Assembly: GCF_000422885.1 (NCBI RefSeq)
Contig: NZ_AUGX01000023.1
Span: 43,707-107,706 of the forward strand
Length of the DNA: 64,000 nt
Source: Ottowia thiooxydans DSM 14619
GTDB taxonomy: Bacteria > Pseudomonadota > Gammaproteobacteria > Burkholderiales > Burkholderiaceae_C
Direction of reading: 5' to 3'
Under the pieces are notes generated by a model that was given only the letters and a program-made list of their open reading frames with translations, ran no database searches and had not been told where the DNA came from. The position numbers and the translations under genes were made by a program. Below are positions 46,822 to 55,520 of the stretch, in pieces. Position 1 is the stretch's first letter; each line of letters starts with the position of its first letter.

Positions 46822-48111
46822 CTACGAGATGACGTTGATTTCTGCGACTAACGCAAACACTTCAGACAGCTTCGTGAGCGCATCCTCAAACTGTGCGTAG
46901 GGGATCGTTAATGGGTAAAGAAAACGTATGACATTCCCATACGACCCACAGCTGAGGAGCAGCAGGCCGCGCTCTAGTGCCAGTTTTTGCACAAGGGCCA
47001 CGGTGGCCGCGTCGGGCTTGCCGGTCTCCGGATCCGTGAATTCGGCAGCGACCATGGAGCCCAGGCCCCGGACTTCAGCGATTGCGGCCCAGCGGCCTCG
47101 CCAATCGTCAAGGAACTCTTGCAAGCGGGCGCCTAGTGAAATCGAACGACTCAACAACTTGTCCTGCTCGATTGCATCCATCACGGCATGCGCAGCTGCT
47201 ACGGCAAGTGGATTACCCGCGTAAGTTCCACCAAGTCCACCGGGGGCGGGCGAATCCATCACTTCGGCGCGGCCACACACGGCCGAAAGCGGCATCCCGC
47301 CCGCAAGGCTTTTTGCCATGATCAAGATATCGGGTTGGACGCCAAAGTGTTCCATCGCGAACATCTTGCCGGTGCGCCCGAAGCCGGTTTGAACCTCGTC
47401 CGCAATCAGCAGGATGTCGTGTTGATTGCAAACGGACCGCAGTCGCTCCATCAGTTCGGCGGGGGCGATATTGAAGCCGCCCTCTCCCTGTACAGGCTCC
47501 AACACGATGGCAGCCACCCGTTGGGCTTCAATATCGCACTTGAAGAGTTGCTCCAGTGCTGCCAAGCTGTCTTCGACCGCAATGCCTTTGGCAGCGTTCG
47601 GGAACGGCACGTGGTAGACCTCGTTTGGGAATGGCCCAAAGCCAAGCTTGTAAGGGTGAACCTTGCCGGTTAATGCCAGCCCCATCATGGTACGGCCGTG
47701 GAAGCCACCGTTGAACGCGATCACTCCGGGGCGCCTGGTGTAGGCGCGCGCGATTTTGATGGCGTTCTCCACAGCCTCGGCGCCAGTCGTGAAAAGTGCA
47801 GTCTTCTTTGGACCATCTATCGGCGCCACTGCATTAATACGTTCCAAAAGGGCCACTGCGCTTTCGTAGGGAACGATTTGGTAGGCCGTGTGGGTGAATC
47901 GTTCTAGCTGCGCCTGAATTGCCGCTACGACCAAAGGGTGGCGGTGGCCGGTATTCAGCACGGCGATACCTGCGGCGAAATCAATGTAGGCGCGACCTTC
48001 AACGTCCCATATGGTCGCGTTCTCAGCTCGGTCTGCGTAGAAATTGCACAGTACCCCGACACCGCGGGGACCCGCCTCAACGCGGCGTTGATCAATTTTT
48101 TGGTTGTTCAT
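46822..48111 (-). CDS. gabT: 4-aminobutyrate transaminase
   Basis: 429 residues when started at the ATG at 48111 (MNNQKIDQRRVEAGPRGVG), which aligns with E. coli GabT; the frame extends to 48156 without conservation. Class III aminotransferase: GRAYIDFAAGIAVLNTGHRHP, the cofactor region IADEVQTGFGRTGKMF, and the PLP Lys in ILIMAKSLAGGMPLSAVCG. It converts GABA and 2-oxoglutarate to succinate semialdehyde and glutamate. It is divergent from the MocR-type regulator and followed by gabD. Confidence 0.93.
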   Translation of the reverse strand: MNNQKIDQRRVEAGPRGVGVLCNFYADRAENATIWDVEGRAYIDFAAGIAVLNTGHRHPLVVAAIQAQLERFTHTAYQIVPYESAVALLERINAVAPIDGPKKTALFTTGAEAVENAIKIARAYTRRPGVIAFNGGFHGRTMMGLALTGKVHPYKLGFGPFPNEVYHVPFPNAAKGIAVEDSLAALEQLFKCDIEAQRVAAIVLEPVQGEGGFNIAPAELMERLRSVCNQHDILLIADEVQTGFGRTGKMFAMEHFGVQPDILIMAKSLAGGMPLSAVCGRAEVMDSPAPGGLGGTYAGNPLAVAAAHAVMDAIEQDKLLSRSISLGARLQEFLDDWRGRWAAIAEVRGLGSMVAAEFTDPETGKPDAATVALVQKLALERGLLLLSCGSYGNVIRFLYPLTIPYAQFEDALTKLSEVFALVAEINVIS

Positions 48112-48153
48112 GGAAATCAGGAAACGATGATGAGATGAGGCCGAATTAGAGAT

Positions 48154-48184
48154 CAAAGTGGATCTACACTATGGTTCCACTTTG
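48154..48184. promoter_or_regulatory. Inverted repeat in the gabT/regulator divergent region
   Basis: CAAAGTGG (48154-48161) and CCACTTTG (48177-48184) form a perfect 8-bp dyad with a 15-bp spacer, in the 92-bp gap between gabT and the regulator. It is the likely binding site of the adjacent MocR/GabR protein. Confidence 0.6.
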
Positions 48185-48203
48185 TTTAATTAAATAGGGC
48201 CAA

Positions 48204-49682
48204 TTGAGACCAATCAGTGTTGACCTGTTGTCGCAACGACTACTGGCTGACCGGCAATCCCAGCCTGGCACCGCCATCAACCGCCTTCTCTACGAATGCC
48301 TGCGCCTAGCTATTCACGACGGCAGCTTGCCGGCTGCGTCGCGTTTACCGCCCTCGCGTGATCTGGCGGAGCAACTCGGCATTTCTCGCAATACGGTCAT
48401 GTATGCCTACGAGCAGCTCAACACTGAAGGCTACGTCCGGGGGCTCACTGGCAGCGGCACTTACGTGGCCGAACGCATTCCCGATTTACCCCTGCTTCCC
48501 CGCAACTCTCGGGGTGACGCGCCTGCGGCCCGCCGTACCGCCTCGCTACTTTCTGTGCGTGGCCGCAAGGTGGTGGACGGTGCTCTAGCTCATGCCCGCC
48601 AGTGGGGGGCGTTTCTGCCAGGAGTGCCTGACATCACCCAGGCACCACATGGAAAGCTCGCCAGAATTACCGCCAGACTGGCCCGAAGCCTTCCGCCTTC
48701 CACGCTGAGTTACTCCGCGGGTGGCGGCTATCCTCCGCTGCATAGCAGCTTGTCGGTGTATCTTCGGCAGGCTCGATCTGTCGTGTGCGAGCCAAGTCAA
48801 ATCATCGTGACCGAGGGCGTGCACCAGGCGATTGATCTGATCACACGCGTTCTTGGGGACCCAGGTGACAAAGCGTGGGTGGAGGAGCCTGGTTACTGGG
48901 GCACCCGGAGCGTATTAGGTGTCAACGGAATCGGGCTTGTTCCTATGCCAGTGGACTCCGCCGGCATGTGTCCTGCTGGCGACCCGCCGCGTTTTGCTTT
49001 TGTGACGCCTTCACATCAGTATCCGCTCGGGGCGGTGATGAGCATGGCGCGCCGTTTCGACCTGATAAGTGCTGCCGCCCATCACAATTTTTGGGTGGTC
49101 GAGGATGACTACGACAGTGAGTTCCGCTTCATCGGGCAACCCGTCCCCTCTCTTCAGGGACTGATACCAAACGCCCCGGTAATCTATGTGGGGACATTCA
49201 GCAAAACCCTCTATCCAGGCCTGCGTATAGCGTACATGGTGGTGCCATCAGACGTGGCGATGGCTTTGCGAACGGCTCAGTCGGAGCTTTACCGTGGTGG
49301 CCATATGCTGATGCAAGCCGCATTGGCTGAGTTCATCAACAGTGGCGAGTACGCCGCGCATATTAGGAAAATGCGGTTGATTTACGAAGCGCGCAGGGCA
49401 TACCTCATCCAACTTATAGAGCAATGGCTTGGCCGTGGCTGGATTCACGAGTACGACACGGGGGCAGGTTTGCACCTTGTCCTGGCTCTGCCAAATGGCA
49501 GTGATGATGTTGCGATCTCCGACGCCGCGGGGGCACTGGGGGTTTTGGTTCGGCCACTTTCGCGCTATTACTTGGGAAGTACGAAATCAAGTGGTCTCTT
49601 ACTCGGTTTCGCGAGTGTTCCGCAGGAACGGATGCTTGAACCCTTCAAGCTTTTGGTGAGTTGTATTCAGTCGAACGGCTAG
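48204..49682 (+). CDS. MocR/GabR-type regulator (GntR HTH fused to aminotransferase fold)
   Basis: 492 residues from a TTG at 48204, with AGGG upstream; this start leaves a complete HTH. Residues about 25-95 are a GntR winged helix (SRLPPSRDLAEQLGISRNTV, GYVRGLTGSGTYVAE). Residues from about 125 are a class I aminotransferase-like domain with VVEDDYDSEFRFIG and the PLP-Lys region YVGTFSKTLYPGLRIAY, so PLP can bind. GabR-type proteins sense GABA through PLP and activate gabTD. Divergent placement from gabT supports this. Confidence 0.92.
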   Translation: MRPISVDLLSQRLLADRQSQPGTAINRLLYECLRLAIHDGSLPAASRLPPSRDLAEQLGISRNTVMYAYEQLNTEGYVRGLTGSGTYVAERIPDLPLLPRNSRGDAPAARRTASLLSVRGRKVVDGALAHARQWGAFLPGVPDITQAPHGKLARITARLARSLPPSTLSYSAGGGYPPLHSSLSVYLRQARSVVCEPSQIIVTEGVHQAIDLITRVLGDPGDKAWVEEPGYWGTRSVLGVNGIGLVPMPVDSAGMCPAGDPPRFAFVTPSHQYPLGAVMSMARRFDLISAAAHHNFWVVEDDYDSEFRFIGQPVPSLQGLIPNAPVIYVGTFSKTLYPGLRIAYMVVPSDVAMALRTAQSELYRGGHMLMQAALAEFINSGEYAAHIRKMRLIYEARRAYLIQLIEQWLGRGWIHEYDTGAGLHLVLALPNGSDDVAISDAAGALGVLVRPLSRYYLGSTKSSGLLLGFASVPQERMLEPFKLLVSCIQSNG

Positions 49683-50319
49683 CCTCAGCGCCCTTGGCCG
49701 TTTGTTCTGTGCGTCAGACGTCTCGGTGATCGACACGGAGATCCAGTGTCTTGGCCCGAGATGCGCTGGTCACGCCCAAAGATCCACCCGGGACCGAAAC
49801 AATGCACTGCGTGGTCTATAAGCCCGGCCCACTGCCACTACTCGTGGTCTGCACGTGTTGGAACGTGCTGTAAATATTGACGCCCGGGTTCTGGTCGATT
49901 TCGATTCCCATCTCGCTGTCCGCGAAGCGCATATGCGCGGTTTACCGCTTTTGGCGTAGCAGTGATGGGCAAGGTAACTACACCGTCGCGCGTGAACTTG
50001 GCTACATGAGCTAGGTTCGATCCTGCCGATAACGCGGTTAAAGCTGCAAAGTGAATAACGTTGTCCTATTTTTGTTGAAAATTATTCTTCGAAATTTGAA
50101 TCCAAATTGATTAAAACCAAACGAGGATCTTAGAAAGCAAACGTTAAAAATCGTAACTTGTATAACATTTTTCCAAATCTAACGCGTCCACTGTGACTTC
50201 GACAAAAAGGAATCTAGCGCCTGATGGCTGGCAAAAGCCAAGCCCGTCGAAGGCGTAAGTAGAAAACGGTGGGGCGTATGAAGTGAGTCGACCCGGTCGG
50301 TTCTTTTTTGGAGAAAAGA
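49683..50319. other. Intergenic region with a possible decayed ORF
   Basis: 637 bp. Between about 50025 and 49740 the minus strand gives protein-like text split over frames (KFTRDGVVTLPITATP, then EIDQNPGVNIYSTFQHVQTT before a stop), so an old exported or tail-like gene may have decayed here. I cannot assign a family. The AT-rich stretch at 50050-50200 probably contains the promoter of the next gene. Confidence 0.3.
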
Positions 50320-52242
50320 ATGCAACGTTGGATGAAGCGCATCAGCGCTATCGGATTTCTCTTGGCACTAGCCGCAGGGAATGCGTCAGCCGCTCCCGTG
50401 GAGTGGGACTACACCGTCAGCGCGGCGTTTGTTATAGGTATAGGTGACACCACCTTCAACGGCGCCGGCCCAAGCACTACGAACGGGTGTGAGCAGGTTA
50501 CTAACTCTTCTATCTCCTGGGGCGTTTGTCCCGTCGGCCCTGCCGGTACCGGCCGTAGCGGCATCGGCATTTCGAATAACCCGCAGAGCGGCTCATTGAC
50601 GGTGAATGGCGCAGCGCAATTCGCCAATACCTACACCCATCACAACAATCTTGTGGCTACCAATCACGCGACCTTGGCCAGTGCAAAGATCCAAACCACG
50701 CTTGGCATGCGAATAAAGGACAGCGGCGATGCTTACGAGTATCAAACGTTTATCTACACCATCCGGTTTTCAGAAACGCCGAACACGCCTCCTTGTGCGG
50801 TCTCTGGTGGCACCCCATGCAGTGATATCTGGGTGTTGGATGGTTCTACCAATCGTACGGTGGTGTTTGGAGGTAACGAATTCGTATTCAGCTTCTTTCC
50901 AGCGCCAGCAGCCAATCCGTTGCCAGACGACACCTGCATTGCGGCTCGCGTTGACATCGGCTGCATCGGCTTTACCACTGTGGAAGGGGTGGAAAGTGCC
51001 ATTCCCTTCATGTTGAATGTGACCCATGTCGCCGCCGTGTCGGGCCGGATTTATACGGAGGGCAGTACGCCAGCCAACACAGAAGACAACGGCAACGGTG
51101 TGGACGCAGGCACAGTGGTCGGCGTTTCTTTGAGCTGCACCGACCCAAGTTTCAGTGCCGGCCCCATCAACACCGGCGCCGACGGCAGCTTCAGTTTTGA
51201 AGGCGTGCCTATCTCTGCCAACTGCTCTGTGACCACTACCCCACCGGCAGGTTTCCAGGCTGCTTACACGCAGCAAGGCACGACCGGTGAGGACGGCAAT
51301 CCTGGCAATCTGAACACCAGTGTGGCTGGCAGCACGACTATGCAGACAATTACCGTCAACGTGCCGCCGATGGGCTCCACGGGCAACCTTTTTGCATTGC
51401 GCCAGGTCGCCGCCGTGTCGGGCCGGATTTATACGGAAGGCAGCACGCCGGCCAACACACAAGACAACGGCAACAGCGTGGACGCAGGCACAGTGGTCGG
51501 CGTTTCTTTGAGCTGCACCGACCCAAGTTTCAGTGCCGGCCCCATTAACACCGGCGCCGACGGCAGCTTCAGTTTTGAAGGCGTACCTGTCGCAGCGAAC
51601 TGCTCTGTGACCACTACGCCGCCGACAGGTTTTCAGGCTGCTTACACGCAACAAGGCACGACTGGTGAGGACGGAAATCCTGGCAGTCTGAACACCAGTG
51701 TGGCGGGCAGCACGACTGTGCAGACGATCACCGTCAGCGTGCCCCCGGCGGGCTCCACGGGTAATCTTTTGGCACTGCGCCCGGTAACTGACTTGAACAG
51801 CGCGACCATCTGCACACCGAGCACGGCAGGGGCGGGTACCACTGTTAGTTGCACTACGACCTGCACGAACATCGGAAGCAGCACAGCCTTCAATGCGTTC
51901 TGCAGCATCCCGAATGCTGCTGCGTTGCCCGGCAGCCCAACGCCGGTCTGCAGCGCCCCGACCAATGTCGTGAGTAATGGGGTGCTGACGTGCACTGTGA
52001 GCTTCCCCATGCCCGACAGCGGCAACATTGCTATCACTGGAGGCACAGGCGCGGACAACGACAACAATGGTGGTCGGGACGCATCCTCGGGTAACAACCT
52101 TTCGAGCGCTTCAGTGACCCGAAACGTAGTCGTGCCCCCGCCGCCCGCGCCAGTACCTGGCTTGGGAGGCATTGCTTTGCTGTTGCTGCTGGGCCTGATC
52201 GGCTTGGTTGCATTCCGTCAGTATCGACATCAACCTGGTTGA
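50320..52242 (+). CDS. Exported repeat protein with C-terminal VPGL-type sorting tag
   Basis: 640 residues from the ATG at 50320 (GGAGA 5 bp upstream). Signal peptide about 1-25 (ending ASAAP). Residues about 26-235 form a Cys-containing beta domain (THHNNLVATNHATL, SETPNTPPC) resembling 'choice-of-anchor' exported domains. Two near-identical 126-residue SdrD-B/carboxypeptidase-regulatory-like modules follow (from about 237 and 363, each starting VAAVSGRIYTEGSTPAN). Next come a Cys-rich DUF11-like segment, a PPPP linker and the tag VPGLGGIALLLLLGLIGLVAF with a basic end, like IPTL-CTERM proteins. Probably surface-anchored; function unknown. Confidence 0.85.
   Translation: MQRWMKRISAIGFLLALAAGNASAAPVEWDYTVSAAFVIGIGDTTFNGAGPSTTNGCEQVTNSSISWGVCPVGPAGTGRSGIGISNNPQSGSLTVNGAAQFANTYTHHNNLVATNHATLASAKIQTTLGMRIKDSGDAYEYQTFIYTIRFSETPNTPPCAVSGGTPCSDIWVLDGSTNRTVVFGGNEFVFSFFPAPAANPLPDDTCIAARVDIGCIGFTTVEGVESAIPFMLNVTHVAAVSGRIYTEGSTPANTEDNGNGVDAGTVVGVSLSCTDPSFSAGPINTGADGSFSFEGVPISANCSVTTTPPAGFQAAYTQQGTTGEDGNPGNLNTSVAGSTTMQTITVNVPPMGSTGNLFALRQVAAVSGRIYTEGSTPANTQDNGNSVDAGTVVGVSLSCTDPSFSAGPINTGADGSFSFEGVPVAANCSVTTTPPTGFQAAYTQQGTTGEDGNPGSLNTSVAGSTTVQTITVSVPPAGSTGNLLALRPVTDLNSATICTPSTAGAGTTVSCTTTCTNIGSSTAFNAFCSIPNAAALPGSPTPVCSAPTNVVSNGVLTCTVSFPMPDSGNIAITGGTGADNDNNGGRDASSGNNLSSASVTRNVVVPPPPAPVPGLGGIALLLLLGLIGLVAFRQYRHQPG
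51028..51783 (+). repeat. Two tandem 378-bp intragenic repeats
   Basis: Units start at 51028 and 51406 (both at GTCGCCGCCGTGTCGGGCC). They stay nearly identical at DNA level, including synonymous positions, along most of their length, which indicates recent duplication or gene conversion. The period is exactly 126 codons, so copy number can change in frame. Confidence 0.93.
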
Positions 52243-52250
52243 TGGTTGAA

Positions 52251-52269
52251 TGGGCGATCGCTTCGCCCA
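52251..52269 (+). terminator. Possible terminator after the repeat protein
   Basis: TGGGCGA-TCGCT-TCGCCCA forms a 7-bp stem 8 bp after the stop. The following sequence is only weakly T-rich, so efficiency is uncertain. Confidence 0.4.
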
Positions 52270-52399
52270 GTCGGTTGGTCTTTGCCGGGACGCGCGATTT
52301 CACTACGCCTGGGGCCCGCAGCCCCACTGTGTCAGCTGGAAGGTGCCTGGGAAATCTACAGAAATGTGACTTTGGCGTTGGCTGGGAGGCACGGATAGC

Positions 52400-52924
52400 C
52401 TAGCGCGCTGGGTACGGTTTTCCAAGTTCCCACCGTGATTGCCAGTGTGCAAGGTACTGACGCGAGACCTCCGGCATATCGCGAATGACCACTACATTCT
52501 CCGAGTTGAGCGTTTCTGCAGACGGTGCATAGTTGAAAGAACCGGTCTGAACCGCATTACTGTCTACGATGATGGTCTTGTCGTGATGGAGGTGAAAGTG
52601 GTCGTTGGTTCGGAGCTCAATAGAGTTGCGGGTCACGAGATCCATGGCCGCCTTGCTGGCTTTGTTCAGATTGCGCTTGCGGTCAATCACGATGCGGACA
52701 TCCACGCCACGATTCTTGGCATCCACCAAGGCCTGCGTGATGTCTGGCGCCTGGAACGCGTAAGCGAGCATGTGAATGCTCTGATGCGCGCTCTGAATTG
52801 TTTCCAGGACCAGTTGGCGCGCTGAACCTTCGGGGGAAAAACCGACCTGCACGTGCGGTTGCGAATACGAAAATGCAGGAGCGCTAAGGAGCGCTGCTAA
52901 AGCGACACATCTGAACTGTTTCAT
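52400..52924 (-). CDS. Phospholipase D-like nuclease, exported, single HKD motif
   Basis: 174 residues from the ATG at 52924, which opens with a clear signal peptide (MKQFRCVALAALLSAPAFSYS); the longer frame to 53023 adds a non-signal leader. The PLD fold is seen in STIQSAHQSIHML-like helices (LETIQSAHQSIHMLAYAFQA), VDVRIVIDRKRNLNKASKAA and the catalytic HKD block HLHHDKTIIVD with the later GSFNYAPSAETLNSENV. A single HKD means that two subunits form one active site, as in the plasmid Nuc endonuclease. Periplasmic or secreted nuclease is most likely. Confidence 0.87.
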   Translation of the reverse strand: MKQFRCVALAALLSAPAFSYSQPHVQVGFSPEGSARQLVLETIQSAHQSIHMLAYAFQAPDITQALVDAKNRGVDVRIVIDRKRNLNKASKAAMDLVTRNSIELRTNDHFHLHHDKTIIVDSNAVQTGSFNYAPSAETLNSENVVVIRDMPEVSRQYLAHWQSRWELGKPYPAR

Positions 52925-53202
52925 AAGCAAGTCTTTTGCCAATTCTGCGTCTTGGCAACGCCTAGTCTTTTCCATCTGGACGAATTTTGCCTCGGACGCC
53001 AACGACAAAATCTGGGGAGGCAAGCCATCGCCACAGGCTCAGGCCCAATACGCGGACGGAATGCTGAAAAATTGGCCAATGCTTGGCACAGAAGTAAAAG
53101 TCCTAAAAACAGTACATTAAAATAATAACTTCACTGTATTCTTGCGCCTGGTGGGGACGACATCCTGCCACTTTCCTTCAACTTGGATCTTGCATCACCG
53201 CC

Positions 53203-54369
53203 ATGACCAAACCCACCATGACCCCCGAGCTGGCGCAAATCCGCGACGCCATCACCGACCTGTGTGACCAATTCGATGACGATTACTGGCTGGGGCTGGA
53301 TCGCGAGCACAAGTTTCCACATGAATTTCGTGACGCCATGGCTAAGGCCGGTTGGCTAGGTATTTCCTTGCCGGAGGAATATGGCGGTGCGGGCCTGGGT
53401 GTGACCGAATCCGCCTACATGATGCAGCTCATAGCCAGCTCTGCTGGCACCATGGCCGCCTGCTCAAGCATTCACATCAATATTTTCGGGCCCCATGCCA
53501 TGGTCAAGCATGGCACAGAGGAGCAGCGCAAGCGTATGCTGCCGCCTCTGATTCGCGGCGAAGACCTCACCGCCTTCGGGGTGACGGAGCCCGATGCGGG
53601 ATTGAACACCACTCAGCTGAGCACACGCGCAGTTCGCACTGGCGATGGCTATGTGATCAATGGCCAGAAAGTCTGGACATCCACTGCTCAGGTTGCCAAC
53701 AAAATCATGCTGCTGGTGCGTACCGCGGCCTATGACCCAAAGCGACCAACGGACGGGATCACACTGTTCTATACGGATCTGAATCGCAAGCATATCGAGG
53801 TGCGCGAGATCGAGAAACTGGGTCGAGCCGCAGTTGACTCCAACGCCATCTTCATTTCCGACCTACCTGTGCCTGAGAGAGATCGCATAGGACAAGAGGG
53901 TCAGGGCTTTCGAATCATCCTGGACAGCATGAACCCTGAGCGGATCTTGGTGGGCGCAGAGGCCGTCGGAATCGGCCGCCGGGCACTGGCCAAGGCTACG
54001 GCCTATGCAAAAGAGCGCATTGTCTTTGGGCGTCCTATCGGGCAAAACCAAGCCATTCAGCACCCGTTGGCTGAGAGCTGGGCCGAATTGGAAGCGGCCA
54101 ACTTGATGGTTTTTCATGCTGCGGAGCTCTACGACGGCGGTCTCCCTTGTGGCCCAGAGGCCAATGCGGCCAAGATACTGGCGGCGGAGGCGGGATTCAC
54201 TGCCTGTGACAGGGCGGTACGTACGCATGGTGGCTTCGGTTACGCCAAGGAATACCATGTGGAGCGTTACTTCCGTGAGTCGATGCTCCCCCGCATTGCA
54301 CCTGTGAGCCGCGAGCTGGTGCTCAGCCACATCGCCGAACGCGTGCTGGGATTGCCCAAGTCCTATTGA
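53203..54369 (+). CDS. Acyl-CoA dehydrogenase family protein without the canonical Glu
   Basis: 388 residues, FAD-dependent. N-terminal helical domain with GWLGISLPEEYGGAGLG, FAD/substrate loops AFGVTEPDAGLNTTQ and YVINGQKVWTSTAQ, and the C-terminal helices with RIVFGRPIGQNQAIQHPLA and RTHGGFGYAKEYHVERYFRE. Where most members have YEGT(S/N) with the catalytic Glu, this reads RIAPVSRELVLSHIAE, so the standard base is absent. This variant is seen in a subgroup whose substrates are mostly undefined. It is convergent with the Rieske reductase gene and may act on products of that pathway. Confidence 0.88.
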   Translation: MTKPTMTPELAQIRDAITDLCDQFDDDYWLGLDREHKFPHEFRDAMAKAGWLGISLPEEYGGAGLGVTESAYMMQLIASSAGTMAACSSIHINIFGPHAMVKHGTEEQRKRMLPPLIRGEDLTAFGVTEPDAGLNTTQLSTRAVRTGDGYVINGQKVWTSTAQVANKIMLLVRTAAYDPKRPTDGITLFYTDLNRKHIEVREIEKLGRAAVDSNAIFISDLPVPERDRIGQEGQGFRIILDSMNPERILVGAEAVGIGRRALAKATAYAKERIVFGRPIGQNQAIQHPLAESWAELEAANLMVFHAAELYDGGLPCGPEANAAKILAAEAGFTACDRAVRTHGGFGYAKEYHVERYFRESMLPRIAPVSRELVLSHIAERVLGLPKSY

Positions 54370-54445
54370 TTGCCGGGCGACTGAAGGGACCCGGCTGAAC
54401 CTGAGCTTGCCGTCAAAACCCCTTAACGCCCCGGAGCTGCCGAAA

Positions 54446-55414
54446 CTACAAATCAAGCACCAACAATGGCGAGAGCGAGCGCGAACAGCAGGGCGTGAAT
54501 TGGTCATTCAAGTCGTGCTCTGCTTGAGTGAGGAATAGATCCTTGTGATCGGGCCTTCCTTCCTTCACACCTGTAAGGCATGTGCCGCAAATCCCCTGCT
54601 CGCATGAGGTCTCGATCTCGATACCGCATTCAGCCAATGCCTGCACCACAGTCTTGTCCTTGGCGATGGTGATGACTTGTCCGCTACTGGCGATCCTGAC
54701 GTCAAAGCTGTCGGCATCCGAAAGGTCTGGTGCATCTGCTGCAAAGAACTCGTAGTGCAACTGGCTTTCCGGCCAGCCGTAGCTGCGTGCGGTGCCCAGA
54801 ACCCAATCCATGAACCCTTTGGGGCCGCAGACGTAGATGTGCGCTCCAAGTCGCAAGGTCTTCAACTCGGCTTCAAGTTCGAGTTTTGGTGTGCCGATGG
54901 CATCGTCAAAGTAGTGGGTGACATGCGTAGCGAGTGAAGGCGCTGATAAACGCTGCGCAAACGCTGTAGTGGCTTTGGAGCGAGTGCAATAGTGCATCTT
55001 GAACGGCCGGCCGTTTCGAGCCAGAAATTGCACCATGCTAAGGATGGGGGTGATGCCAATGCCTCCCGCAAAAAGCACATGTTGCTCTGCATCGGGAGAT
55101 AGCTCGAAATGGTTCTTTGGCTCGCTGATTTCTAACGTGCATCCCTCCGTCACTGCCTCGTGCATCGCTTTTGATCCACCGCGAGAGTTGGGATCGTTCA
55201 GCACGCCGAGCACATAGCGGTCAGTTTCGCCCGGATCGTTACACAGCGAGTATTGGCGAACGATGTCACCCGGTAAGTAAACGTCGATATGGGAGCCCGC
55301 CGTAAACGCAGGAAGTGCATAAGCATCACTAGCCGACACTAGTTCAACGCAACAGATGCCTTGTGCTACCAGCGTCTTGCGCGCCACACGCACTGTCAAT
55401 TTCGGAATGCTCAT
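54446..55414 (-). CDS. VanB-type oxygenase reductase (FMN, NAD, plant-type ferredoxin)
   Basis: 322 residues, phthalate-dioxygenase-reductase/PDR family. FMN-binding DIVRQYSLCND and the flavin/NAD domain (HVLFAGGIGITPILSMVQF, IYVCGPKGFMDWVL) are followed by a C-terminal 2Fe-2S ferredoxin domain with Cys ligands in CEQGICGTCLTG and a final Cys at TPCCSRS. It passes electrons from NADH to the Rieske oxygenase encoded 106 bp upstream. Substrate identity depends on the oxygenase and is not assigned. Confidence 0.92.
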   Translation of the reverse strand: MSIPKLTVRVARKTLVAQGICCVELVSASDAYALPAFTAGSHIDVYLPGDIVRQYSLCNDPGETDRYVLGVLNDPNSRGGSKAMHEAVTEGCTLEISEPKNHFELSPDAEQHVLFAGGIGITPILSMVQFLARNGRPFKMHYCTRSKATTAFAQRLSAPSLATHVTHYFDDAIGTPKLELEAELKTLRLGAHIYVCGPKGFMDWVLGTARSYGWPESQLHYEFFAADAPDLSDADSFDVRIASSGQVITIAKDKTVVQALAECGIEIETSCEQGICGTCLTGVKEGRPDHKDLFLTQAEHDLNDQFTPCCSRSLSPLLVLDL

Positions 55415-55520
55415 ATAAGGATTCGTTGCGGCGCATGCCGTCTTGGATCATTCAGGTAACGAAAGGGCGAGCCATGGCGCTTGTCCTGAAGGAACATTAC
55501 CGTGGTTGCACTTTCATTGT

